This document shows, in pieces, positions 26,349 to 34,745 of a stretch of DNA of 53,158 nt. The number at the start of each line of letters is the position of its first letter. Position 1 is the first letter of the stretch. This DNA is from an uncultured Alphaproteobacteria bacterium (GTDB taxonomy: Bacteria > Pseudomonadota > Alphaproteobacteria > Rhodobacterales > Rhodobacteraceae), in contig CACFNV010000005.1 in NCBI GenBank assembly GCA_902567635.1, positions 1 to 53,158 on the forward strand, given 5' to 3'. The notes beneath the pieces are model-generated. The model had not been told where the DNA came from. It ran no database searches and worked only from the letters and a program-made list of their open reading frames with translations. The translations under genes were made by a program, and so were the position numbers.

Positions 26349-26909
26349 ATGAATGAATATGTTTTAATACTTGGAGCCAATATGCCAAGCAAATTTGGAG
26401 ATATTTTAACCACCCTCCAAATGTGTATTGAGCATATAAAAAGGGAAGAACCTATCAATTTAATTTCTCAAAGCAAATGGTATGAGTCAGAAAGCTTTCC
26501 AGACAAAAGCAAACCAACATTCATAAATGTTGGAATAAAGATAATATCTAATCTTGACCCCTATCAAATTTTAAAAATAATAGATGAAATTGAAAAAGGT
26601 TTTGGTAGGATTCGGATAAGTAGATGGGATTCCAGAGTGTGCGATATTGATATTATTTATTGCAACAAAAAAATCATCCCGACACGTAATATTCTTGAAA
26701 AATGGATGAGTCTGAAAATTGAAGAGCAATTAATAAAAACTCCCAGTAGCTTAATATTGCCCCATCCCAGAATACAAGACCGCTTATTTTTCCTTTTCCC
26801 TCTAAATGAATTGTCTCCTAATTGGAGACACCCAATTTTAGGAAAAACGGCAAAGGAAATACTTGACAGCATTCCACAGAATGCAATAGATGTAGTGAAA
26901 GTTATTTAA
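26349..26909 (+). CDS. folK: 2-amino-4-hydroxy-6-hydroxymethyldihydropteridine pyrophosphokinase
   Basis: A 186-residue HPPK of folate synthesis. The N-terminus VLILGANM, the segment SKWYESE, NVGIKI and the signature FGRIRISRWDSRVCDIDII, with HPRIQDRLFFLFPL, match the family. The acidic DID pair binds magnesium. It is slightly longer than average because of an insertion around residues 115-135. folK preceding rpoZ is typical of alphaproteobacteria; a 24-base gap separates them. Confidence 0.9.
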   Translation: MNEYVLILGANMPSKFGDILTTLQMCIEHIKREEPINLISQSKWYESESFPDKSKPTFINVGIKIISNLDPYQILKIIDEIEKGFGRIRISRWDSRVCDIDIIYCNKKIIPTRNILEKWMSLKIEEQLIKTPSSLILPHPRIQDRLFFLFPLNELSPNWRHPILGKTAKEILDSIPQNAIDVVKVI

Positions 26910-26933
26910 GATATTTTTTGATAGGAATTTGAA

Positions 26934-27299
26934 ATGGCTAGAGTCACTGTAGAAGATTGTATTGACAAGGTCCCAAGTAGATTTGAGTTGGTTTTACTGG
27001 CAGCTCACCGGGCAAGAATGATATCTAGTGGCCAGGAACCCAGTGTTGAGAGAGATAATGACAAAAATCCGGTTCTTGCCCTAAGAGAGATTGCTGTTGA
27101 AACTGTAACCTATGAACAACTGAAGGAAGCTGCTATAGAAAGTCATCAAAGACAAATCGAAGTTGATGAGCCTGATGAAGAAAACCTTTCTTTACTGTCT
27201 GGAGAAAAAAATGTGGCAGAAGAAAGTAAAGCTGAAGATGGCCTCAATGAGGATCTTCTTAGAGCTTTAATGGAAGCTAAAAATACAGAAAAAGAGTAG
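26934..27299 (+). CDS. rpoZ: RNA polymerase omega subunit
   Basis: A small subunit that helps assemble beta-prime into RNA polymerase and forms part of a ppGpp site. It has 121 residues; [28 protein letters not shown] style start and [12 protein letters not shown] define the family (each seen in order). The tail beyond residue 75 is acidic and variable. It precedes the ppGpp synthetase/hydrolase gene by 39 bases, an arrangement conserved in many proteobacteria. Confidence 0.94.
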   Translation: MARVTVEDCIDKVPSRFELVLLAAHRARMISSGQEPSVERDNDKNPVLALREIAVETVTYEQLKEAAIESHQRQIEVDEPDEENLSLLSGEKNVAEESKAEDGLNEDLLRALMEAKNTEKE

Positions 27300-27338
27300 A
27301 AAAACTTTTTTTCCACTAATTAACTTGGGCTGGTAGCA

Positions 27339-29498
27339 ATGTTATCTTTTGAGGATCTTATAGAAGATATAAAAAAGTATAACCCAAACTCTAATACTCA
27401 GCTTATAAATGATGCTTATGACTTTGGTTTAGCGGCGCACGATGGGCAAATGAGAAAATCAGGAGAACCTTTTTTCTCTCACCCTTTACAGGTAGCGAAA
27501 ATATTAACAAATCTTAAATTAGATGACGCGACTATCGTAACTGCTTTGCTTCATGATACAATAGAGGATACCAAGAGGTCTTTTTCGGATGTTTCACAAA
27601 AATTTGGAGGTGAGGTTGCCAATTTAGTAGATGGCGTAACCAAACTATCTAACTTAGAGGTAGCGTCTCTTGAAAAGAAGCAAGCTGAAAATTTCCGAAA
27701 ACTAATAGTCGCTATAAGTAAAGATTTGAGAGTTCTTCTGGTAAAACTAGCTGATCGATTACACAATATGAGGACTATTAAGGCAGTAAGTCATCAAAGA
27801 CAATTGGACAAAGCTAATGAAACCATGGATATATATGCTCCCTTGGCAGGAAGAATGGGTATACAATCCATAAGAGACGAACTGGAGGATTTAAGTTTTA
27901 GAATTTTGAATCCGGAGGGGAGAAACTCAATTATAAGAAGGTTCCTCAAATTAAAGAAAGAAAGTGATGATCTCATCCCAAAAATTATAGAAGATATTGA
28001 GTCACAACTTACCTCGGTTGGCGTAAAAGCTTTGGTTTCAGGAAGAGAAAAAAAGCCATACTCTATATGGCGAAAGATTCAGGATAAAAAGCAAGCCTTT
28101 TATAAGCTTTCAGATATATTTGGTTTTAGAATAATTACAAAAAATGAACAAGAAGTTTACACCGCGTTAGGCGCTGTTCATAGTAGATGGTCAGCTGTGC
28201 CAGGCAGGTTCAAAGATTATGTTAGTCAACCCAAATCAAATGGATATAGGTCTATACATACAACTGTTTCTGGGCGAGACGGCAAGAGAGTAGAGGTTCA
28301 AATTAGAACCAAGGAAATGCATGAAGTTGCTGAAACAGGGGTTGCTGCTCGTTGGTCTTATAGGGACGGAGAAAGGTTTGAAAATCCTTTTGCTGTTGAT
28401 CCATCGGGTTGGTTGAAAAGAATTTCAGAAGAGTTTATCTGGGTAGACAATTCAGATGATTTTTTAGAACAAATGAAACTTGAAATGTTTCAAGATAAAG
28501 TGTTTTGTTTTACTCCTAAGGGTGAAGTCGTTAAATTGCCGCGAGGAGCAACGCCCCTTGATTTTGCTTATTCCATTCACACTTCTATAGGAGATAGTTG
28601 TGTAGGGTCTGAAGTAGATGGAAGAAAAGCTCCATTATGGACTAGGTTAAAAAATGGCCAGTCAATAAAAATTGTTACGGCTAATGGACAAAAACCAAGT
28701 GCTAGCTGGGAAGAAATGGTAGTAACAGGTAGAGCTAAAGCCTCTATCAGAAAGAGCATAAGAGAAGAAAGAAGGATAGAAGATGTTAAGCTAGGCAAGG
28801 AAATAGCGAGAGTTTCTTTAGAAAGAATAGGTAAAAAACTTACCGAGAACGCGGTTAGAATTGCAGCAAAAAAATTTGGTCTAGGCGCAGCAGAAAATGT
28901 ATTTTCTGCATTGGGCTCAGTTCAGATAACGGGTTTTGATTTGGTGAATAGCTTGTATCCAGAGCTGATAAACTCTCAAAATGCCCCTCTGTCTATTGAA
29001 CAAAATTCAATAAACTTTATAGGTTTGTCACCTCACAGTAACGGATCTCCCGCGCCATGCTGTCAACCAGTTCCAGGTGATCGTATAGTGGGAATCGGGC
29101 GAGAAAATAGAGGGGTAGCCGTTCATGCGATAGATTGTGAATTACTCATCACGTTTGAAGAAAAGCCTAACCTTTGGCTAGATGTAAGGTGGCCAGTAGA
29201 AGATGCGAAGCCAGCACACTCCACAAGCATTGAAGTAACAATGGTGAATAGCGTAGGCGTTTTGGGTAGGATTTGTACCCTCATAGGAGAGCAAGGCGCC
29301 AATATAATTGATCTCAAATTTAATTTGAGAAAGCCAGATTTTTATAAAACTGTTTTTGAATTAACTGTTAGAGACTTGAAGCATGTTTACAATATTATGA
29401 CCTCTATAGAGGTGGACATTGATGTATCAGAGGTTAGCAGATATCGATCTTTAGACAGTGAAAAAGAAATAAGTAAAACTAATGGATTAAATAAGTAA
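27339..29498 (+). CDS. rsh: Bifunctional (p)ppGpp synthetase/hydrolase, RelA/SpoT (Rsh) type
   Basis: A stringent-response enzyme of 719 residues. Domains in order: HD hydrolase (FSHPLQVA, LLHDTIEDT, RLHNMRTI) with its metal residues intact; synthetase (GREKKPYSIWRKIQ, DIFGFRII, NGYRSIHTTV); TGS (KVFCFTPKGEVVKLP); a cysteine-containing region (CCQPVPGDRIVGIG); and a C-terminal ACT domain (VGVLGRICTLI). The RFKD motif in the synthetase is the form seen in bifunctional enzymes. It is probably the only long Rsh, as is usual in alphaproteobacteria. Confidence 0.95.
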   Translation: MLSFEDLIEDIKKYNPNSNTQLINDAYDFGLAAHDGQMRKSGEPFFSHPLQVAKILTNLKLDDATIVTALLHDTIEDTKRSFSDVSQKFGGEVANLVDGVTKLSNLEVASLEKKQAENFRKLIVAISKDLRVLLVKLADRLHNMRTIKAVSHQRQLDKANETMDIYAPLAGRMGIQSIRDELEDLSFRILNPEGRNSIIRRFLKLKKESDDLIPKIIEDIESQLTSVGVKALVSGREKKPYSIWRKIQDKKQAFYKLSDIFGFRIITKNEQEVYTALGAVHSRWSAVPGRFKDYVSQPKSNGYRSIHTTVSGRDGKRVEVQIRTKEMHEVAETGVAARWSYRDGERFENPFAVDPSGWLKRISEEFIWVDNSDDFLEQMKLEMFQDKVFCFTPKGEVVKLPRGATPLDFAYSIHTSIGDSCVGSEVDGRKAPLWTRLKNGQSIKIVTANGQKPSASWEEMVVTGRAKASIRKSIREERRIEDVKLGKEIARVSLERIGKKLTENAVRIAAKKFGLGAAENVFSALGSVQITGFDLVNSLYPELINSQNAPLSIEQNSINFIGLSPHSNGSPAPCCQPVPGDRIVGIGRENRGVAVHAIDCELLITFEEKPNLWLDVRWPVEDAKPAHSTSIEVTMVNSVGVLGRICTLIGEQGANIIDLKFNLRKPDFYKTVFELTVRDLKHVYNIMTSIEVDIDVSEVSRYRSLDSEKEISKTNGLNK

Positions 29499-29500
29499 TT

Positions 29501-30142
29501 ATGGTTTTTAGAAGAAGAGAAAAAAGGTCATTTCTAAAATTTTTTTGGGAAGTCATACTTTCAATAAAAGGGCTTTCTCGAGCAATTGAGTATATAAAAA
29601 TTAGAATAAAAAGAATTCCGGATACGCCACATAAGATTTCTTTAGGGGTAAGTTGTGGAATATTTGCGAGTTTCACACCTTTTTTTGGGCTTCACTTCGT
29701 AATAGCAGGTATCTTGAGTTATTTAATTAGAGGAAATGTTTTGGCTTCCCTTATCGGGACCTTTGTTGGAAACCCGATTACCTTTCCCTTTATTACATTA
29801 TTTAATTTAAAGCTAGGGGAACTACTAGTAGGAAAAAGTGAATCTACAAAATATGACGGAGGTGAGATTTTTGAGGGGTTCTTAGACATAATTTTTCTTT
29901 TTTACAAAAAGTTTTTTACAGATGGTTCATTTGTTGAAAATAGCTCCCCAAAAGCTACCGAGTTTATATATACTTTTTTTCTTCCCTACTCTTTGGGTGG
30001 GCTTATACTCGGAATTGTGGGGGCGAGCACATCGTATTTTCTGTTGAGACCACTAGTGGATACCTATCAGAAAAGAAGGCGAAAGAAAAAAAAATTAAGA
30101 CAAGAAAAGAGACTATGGAGAAAAAAGTTTGAAACGAGATAA
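29501..30142 (+). CDS. DUF2062 membrane protein
   Basis: A 213-residue membrane protein. A basic N-terminus leads to PHKISLGVSCGIFASFTPFFGLHF and GNVLASLIGTFVGNPIT, the hallmarks of DUF2062. A third hydrophobic segment (LGGLILGIVGASTSYFLL) and a very basic tail follow. The function is unknown; members cluster with lipid and cell-envelope genes. It begins 2 bases after rsh and overlaps pdxJ by 14 bases. Confidence 0.85.
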   Translation: MVFRRREKRSFLKFFWEVILSIKGLSRAIEYIKIRIKRIPDTPHKISLGVSCGIFASFTPFFGLHFVIAGILSYLIRGNVLASLIGTFVGNPITFPFITLFNLKLGELLVGKSESTKYDGGEIFEGFLDIIFLFYKKFFTDGSFVENSSPKATEFIYTFFLPYSLGGLILGIVGASTSYFLLRPLVDTYQKRRRKKKKLRQEKRLWRKKFETR

Positions 30143-30875
30143 CATTCGTCTAGGCGTAAACATTGACCATGTAGCTACTTTGAGAAATGCTAGAGGTACA
30201 TTTTATCCAGATCCTTTGGAAGCCGCAAAAATAGTTAAGGAAGCAGGGGCTGACGGGATTACAGCACACTTGAGAGAAGATAGAAGGCATATCAATGATG
30301 ATGACATAAAGAATTTAAAAACAAATCAAAAACTCCCATTAAATCTAGAGATGGCAGTAACAGTTGAGATGCAGAAAATTGCGATCGAAACTGTACCTAA
30401 CGCTGTTTGCTTGGTTCCAGAGAAAAGAGAGGAAAGGACTACAGAGGGTGGTTTAAAAGTTAAGGGAAATCAGAATAATTTAAAAAGTTTTATCTTTCCG
30501 CTAAAAAGTGCAGGAATACGTATTTCACTGTTTATAGAGCCTGATATCATGCAAATTAAAGCTGCTAAAGAAGTTGGTGCGGATATTGTGGAATTACATA
30601 CCGGACATTTTTGTGATTTATTTGAAAAATCGATGGTAAAAGAATATACAAATTATCATAAAAAATTGGAGGATGCTTCCAAATATGCATCATATTTGGG
30701 TTTAGAGGTGCATGCGGGCCATGGTTTGACAGTAAATTCAGTTAAGTATCTTCGCGAATTACCTCAGATAAGGGAACTAAATATCGGACATTCTATAATA
30801 AGTGACAGCATTTTTATGGGATTAGCAAGTGCTGTAAAACGTATGAAGAAGATGATAAATAGTGATAGAGGATAA
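30129..30875 (+). CDS. pdxJ: Pyridoxine 5'-phosphate synthase
   Basis: A TIM-barrel enzyme joining 1-deoxyxylulose 5-phosphate and 3-amino-1-hydroxyacetone phosphate to pyridoxine 5'-phosphate. It has 248 residues; LGVNIDHVATLRNARG at the start, LREDRRHI, LEMAVTVEM, LVPEKREERTTEGG and HAGHGLT are family motifs. The start is TTG 30129, with GGAG at 30117-30120 inside the overlapping DUF2062 gene. It supplies the cofactor used by Dat, LysA and PatB. Confidence 0.95.
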   Translation: MKRDNIRLGVNIDHVATLRNARGTFYPDPLEAAKIVKEAGADGITAHLREDRRHINDDDIKNLKTNQKLPLNLEMAVTVEMQKIAIETVPNAVCLVPEKREERTTEGGLKVKGNQNNLKSFIFPLKSAGIRISLFIEPDIMQIKAAKEVGADIVELHTGHFCDLFEKSMVKEYTNYHKKLEDASKYASYLGLEVHAGHGLTVNSVKYLRELPQIRELNIGHSIISDSIFMGLASAVKRMKKMINSDRG

Positions 30876-30887
30876 AGGAGCTGTTAT

Positions 30888-31280
30888 TTGATAGTTGGTG
30901 TAGGTATTGATTTAATAAATATCCAGAGAATACAAAAAGTCTTGGATAGATTTGGGTCGAGGTTTGAAAATAGAGTCTTTTCATCTGAAGAGATAAACAG
31001 ATCGAGAAGAAAATATGACAAAGCATCTTCGTATGCAAAAAGGTGGGCAGCGAAAGAAGCTTGCTCTAAAGCATTAGGTATAGGTTTAAGAATGGGGATT
31101 TCTTGGAAAGAAATGAATATAACCAACCTTCAATCTGGAAAACCAATATTAAAAATAGAAGGTAAAGCTCAACTCATCTTAAAAAAAATTACTCCGAAAG
31201 GCTATAAAGCGAGAATTCACGTTAGCTTAACCGATGACTATCCATGGGCCAAAGCTTTGGTAATGATCGAGGCTATTTGA
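30888..31280 (+). CDS. acpS: Holo-[acyl-carrier-protein] synthase
   Basis: Transfers 4'-phosphopantetheine from CoA to ACP. It has 130 residues. VGVGIDLINIQRI carries the metal aspartate, and KRWAAKEACSKALG the second acid. The start is TTG 30888, set by a strong AAGGAG at 30875-30880. It follows pdxJ by 12 bases, a pairing widely conserved in proteobacteria. Confidence 0.94.
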   Translation: MIVGVGIDLINIQRIQKVLDRFGSRFENRVFSSEEINRSRRKYDKASSYAKRWAAKEACSKALGIGLRMGISWKEMNITNLQSGKPILKIEGKAQLILKKITPKGYKARIHVSLTDDYPWAKALVMIEAI

Positions 31281-31334
31281 AAACATTTATTGTGGGCATT
31301 GCGTAAACAGATATATTTAGGTTATATAACTCTG

Positions 31335-32129
31335 ATGAAATCAAATAAGAAGAATCTTAAATCTGGACCAATTTATGAGCTTATTAACACCCTAGTTATT
31401 GCTCTTTTGCTTGCTGGCTTGATTAGAACAGTATTATTCCAACCTTTTTGGATACCTACTGGTTCCATGAAACCAAATTTGTTAGTAGGTGACTTTCTAT
31501 TTGTTAACAAATTCTCATATGGTTTTTCAAGGTATTCATGCCCCTTCTCTCTGTGCCCAATTAATGGAAGGATATTTTTTTCTGAACCAAAAAGAGGAGA
31601 TGTTGTCGTTTTTCGGCATCCGAGAAGTGGGAAGGACTATATAAAACGTGTTATAGGACTACCAGGGGATAAGATAAAGATTGAAGATGGGGTGGTTTTT
31701 ATAAATGAAGAAGAGATAAAACAAAGTAAACTACCTAATTTCATGGAAGAAAAAAGAGAACAGGGATCAATGAAATCTATACCTCAATGTGCAAATGAAC
31801 CTGTTCCAATGGGAAGTGTGAACTGTATAAAGTACCAATCAAGGGAAAAATTACCCGAAGGGGTTACATATTCTATATTAGACCTTGGAAAAGAGATGGG
31901 TGATAATACACAAGATTTTATAATCGGTGAAAGGCAATACTTTTTTCTTGGTGATAATAGGGATAATTCTTTGGATAGTAGGTTCGACAAGCAGTTTGGG
32001 GGAGTAGGTTTGGTTCCGGCTGAATATTTAATTGGTAAGGCCTCAATAGTTATTTTTTCCTCCAGAGGAAGGTCCATTTTTTATTTTTGGACTTGGCGAA
32101 AAGATCGTTTTTTCAAGGTAATCAGTTGA
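31335..32129 (+). CDS. lepB: Signal peptidase I
   Basis: A membrane serine/lysine protease removing signal peptides. ATG 31335 gives 264 residues and places one membrane anchor at about 16-38 (LINTLVIALLLAGLI). The catalytic serine is in IPTGSMKP and the lysine in GKDYIKRVIGLPGD; FFLGDNRDNSLDSR is box E. The open frame extends upstream to a TTG at 31290, but the ATG fits the family better. It overlaps rnc by 4 bases. Confidence 0.94.
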   Translation: MKSNKKNLKSGPIYELINTLVIALLLAGLIRTVLFQPFWIPTGSMKPNLLVGDFLFVNKFSYGFSRYSCPFSLCPINGRIFFSEPKRGDVVVFRHPRSGKDYIKRVIGLPGDKIKIEDGVVFINEEEIKQSKLPNFMEEKREQGSMKSIPQCANEPVPMGSVNCIKYQSREKLPEGVTYSILDLGKEMGDNTQDFIIGERQYFFLGDNRDNSLDSRFDKQFGGVGLVPAEYLIGKASIVIFSSRGRSIFYFWTWRKDRFFKVIS

Positions 32130-32821
32130 GACTAAACAAAGCGAAAAAAAAACTCTGTAATAATATAAATTACCAATTTACTAATCTAAAACTCTTGGAA
32201 CAAGCGTTGACACATTCTTCTGCAAGTAAATTGGGCAAACCAAATAATGAACGGCTAGAATTTTTGGGAGATCGAATTCTGGGTCTTGTAATAGCAGATG
32301 AGTTATTGAGACTTAATCCAAAAGCGTCAGAAGGTCAAATAGCTACTTACTATAACTCTCTTGTTAAAAAGGAAACATGCTCAAGAATAGCATTAGATTT
32401 GAATTTGGAAAATGCATTAAATCTTGGAAAGTCTGTTTCTAAAAATAATGAACGAAAAAAAATTAAAATGCTTGGGGATGCAATTGAAGCATTAATAGGA
32501 GCTATATACCTGGATTCAGGTTTCAAAAATGTCCATAAAATAGTTATGGATCTTTGGAAAAATGAGATCCAATTTGTCCGAAACTTAGAAATGCATGCTA
32601 AGACTGCTTTGCAAGAATGGTTGCAATCTCAAGGGTTACCGCCGCCAATTTATAAAGAAATATCAAGATTGGGACCAGACCATGAGCCAAAATTTTTTGT
32701 CGAAGTAAGCATTCGGTCAGGAGAAATTGCAGAGGGGGAAGGGTCAACTAAGAGGGACGCCGAAACTTCAGCAGCAGGTTTAATTTTAAAGAAAATAAAA
32801 TCCCTTAATGAAATCAAGTAA
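32126..32821 (+). CDS. rnc: Ribonuclease III
   Basis: A double-strand-specific endonuclease for rRNA and mRNA processing. It has 231 residues: a catalytic domain with ALTHSSAS and NERLEFLGDRILGL, GDAIEALIGAIYLD for the second acidic site, and a C-terminal dsRNA-binding domain ending with EGSTKRDAETSAAGLIL. The start is placed at TTG 32126, which overlaps the lepB stop (TTGA) and has AAGG 7 bases upstream; the frame is open back to 32087. Confidence 0.93.
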   Translation: MRLNKAKKKLCNNINYQFTNLKLLEQALTHSSASKLGKPNNERLEFLGDRILGLVIADELLRLNPKASEGQIATYYNSLVKKETCSRIALDLNLENALNLGKSVSKNNERKKIKMLGDAIEALIGAIYLDSGFKNVHKIVMDLWKNEIQFVRNLEMHAKTALQEWLQSQGLPPPIYKEISRLGPDHEPKFFVEVSIRSGEIAEGEGSTKRDAETSAAGLILKKIKSLNEIK

Positions 32822-33662
32822 GCAGAAGTCTCTAAAAATTTTGGTATTGGGCAAGCCAAATGTTGGTAAAAGTACTTTAATTAACCATTTTATTGGAGAA
32901 AAAGTTTCTATCGTATCTAGAAAGGCGCAAACTACTAGAAAAAATATCACAGCTATAACTACTGAAGGGATTAATCAGATCACTTTCATAGATACTCCGG
33001 GATTAAATTCCAAAAAAAAGAATGTGAGTATAAAAGAAACTTTTCGTTCTTCTGTAATCAGTACCGATTTACTTGTCTATATCGTTGATGATAGAAAAAT
33101 AAGCAGATTTTTTGATAACCAATTAAAAAATGAATTATTGGGTTTTCATTTAAGGTTTACAAAAAAAATATTGGTTATAAATAAAATTGATAAAATTAAT
33201 AAAGATGAACTTCTTAAAATCACTGTAGAAACTTACAAAAAAATGGAATTTGATGAGACTTTTTTTATATCTTTAAAAAAAGGCTATGGCACTAAAGAGA
33301 TGGGTAATTGGTTGAAGAGTCAGTTGATAGAAAGGAACTGGGAATTTAAACGGAATGAAAAAAGTAATCTCGGGAAAGAACAATTTCTGTGTGAATTAAC
33401 ACGAGAACAAATTTTACACAACTTCCATGAGGAAATACCATACAATTTAGAGGTAGTGATAGATTATATCCGAGCGGGAAGAGGTAATTCACTAAAAATA
33501 TATCAAACAATTTTATTGAATAAAAGCAGCTACAAGCCAATTATTTTGGGAAAAAAAGGAAATGGAATTAAAAAATTATCTCAAAAAACAAGATTAGAGA
33601 TGGAAAAGTTTTTAAATAGAAAAGTTCACCTTTTTTTAAATTTGAAAATAGATAGGGATTAA
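32808..33662 (+). CDS. era: GTPase Era
   Basis: A ribosome-assembly GTPase binding the 3' end of 16S rRNA. It has 284 residues. G1 is GKPNVGKSTLIN, G3 DTPGL and G4 NKID; a C-terminal KH domain contains ILGKKGNGIKKLSQKTRLEM. It is a little shorter than the usual 290-300 residues but nothing essential is lacking. ATG 32808 overlaps the rnc stop by 14 bases, so rnc and era are coupled. Confidence 0.95.
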   Translation: MKSSKQKSLKILVLGKPNVGKSTLINHFIGEKVSIVSRKAQTTRKNITAITTEGINQITFIDTPGLNSKKKNVSIKETFRSSVISTDLLVYIVDDRKISRFFDNQLKNELLGFHLRFTKKILVINKIDKINKDELLKITVETYKKMEFDETFFISLKKGYGTKEMGNWLKSQLIERNWEFKRNEKSNLGKEQFLCELTREQILHNFHEEIPYNLEVVIDYIRAGRGNSLKIYQTILLNKSSYKPIILGKKGNGIKKLSQKTRLEMEKFLNRKVHLFLNLKIDRD

Positions 33663-33674
33663 AAGAATTAACAT

Positions 33675-34001
33675 TTGAATTTTGCAACCAATTTAGTAAT
33701 AGATCTTTTAAGAAAAGACATAGAGCGTGACGGCGTCCCCTTTTATTTAGAAAAAAAAGGTAATAGAGAAGCGGGTGCAATATTTATAAAACATGACTTA
33801 ATGGACGGATACATAGAGCTTTATCATAGAGTCTATAACAATAATGGAGAGAAAAAATTTCAGTCCCTTGATATTCTTGAGAGGCTAAAATGCGAAGAGT
33901 TTATAAAAAAGCAAATAGCCTTTGACCCAGACGTTTGGATTATTGAGGTTGAGGCTCGAGATTTTAAATTAGATAAAGTATTTTCGAAGTTAGGTTTGTG
34001 A
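33675..34001 (+). CDS. DUF1491 family protein
   Basis: A 108-residue protein of a mostly alphaproteobacterial family of unknown function. The diagnostic end is QIAFDPDVWIIEVEARD, and REAGAIFIKHDLMDGYIELY matches the family core. No signal or membrane segment is present. The start is TTG 33675 because no ATG lies near the family start; the ribosome site is weak. It lies between era and recO in a repair and ribosome-assembly operon. Confidence 0.8.
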   Translation: MNFATNLVIDLLRKDIERDGVPFYLEKKGNREAGAIFIKHDLMDGYIELYHRVYNNNGEKKFQSLDILERLKCEEFIKKQIAFDPDVWIIEVEARDFKLDKVFSKLGL

Positions 34002-34004
34002 AGT

Positions 34005-34745
34005 ATGAGATGGGAAGATGAAGGCTTATTATTAAGTGTTAGGAAATATGGAGAGACTTCAGCACTAATTGAATTATTAACACGTTCACATGGAAAGAGA
34101 GCTGGCCTTTTAAGAGGAGCATTTAAAAAAAATATAAGGCCAATTATCCAGCCAGGAAACCAACTGCAAATAACATGGAGTTCCAGACTGGAACAGAGCC
34201 TGGGTCAATTCAAAGTTGAACTATTAAGGTCAAGGTTTCATTTAATTTCAAGAAATAAAGAGAAAATTCATTTATTAAACTTAGTTTGTACCTTTTGTTC
34301 AGCTTATTTACCAGAGCGTGATTCAGTGAATAATTTATATCAAAGAACGATCCATCTATTAGATTCTGAGAAAGAGATATTAGTAACTTTGTTGTGCTAT
34401 ATTAAATGGGAGATGACTTTATTAAAGGATCTGGGTTTCGGTCTAGACCTAAGAAAATGCGTTGTCACAGGATCTTCTGACTGCCTATCCTATGTATCCC
34501 CTAAAAGCGGATGTGCTGTATCACAGCAAGCAGCAAAAGGATGGGAGGATAGGTTGTTAATTTTACCTGATTTCTTGACTAATAAAGATAAGAATGAGAA
34601 TGTTTCCCCTAAAGGAATTGAGGATGGTTTACTTTTAACAGGCTATTTTCTCAAGAAATGGCTTTCTCCAGTAAAAAAATATAATAGTGAACCACTTTTT
34701 GATACTAGGGATAGACTACTAAATTATTTAAAGTCAAATCTTTAA
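34005..34745 (+). CDS. recO: DNA repair protein RecO
   Basis: Loads RecA on SSB-coated single strands with RecR. It has 246 residues: an N-terminal OB fold (MRWEDEGLLLSVRKYGETSAL) and a helical domain with the zinc-like segment LRKCVVTGSSDC and YVSPKSGCAVS. ATG 34005 lies 3 bases after the DUF1491 stop. Its tail overlaps the convergent mcd gene by 4 bases. In many relatives parC follows here; in this window about 8 kb separates recO from parC. Confidence 0.92.
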   Translation: MRWEDEGLLLSVRKYGETSALIELLTRSHGKRAGLLRGAFKKNIRPIIQPGNQLQITWSSRLEQSLGQFKVELLRSRFHLISRNKEKIHLLNLVCTFCSAYLPERDSVNNLYQRTIHLLDSEKEILVTLLCYIKWEMTLLKDLGFGLDLRKCVVTGSSDCLSYVSPKSGCAVSQQAAKGWEDRLLILPDFLTNKDKNENVSPKGIEDGLLLTGYFLKKWLSPVKKYNSEPLFDTRDRLLNYLKSNL

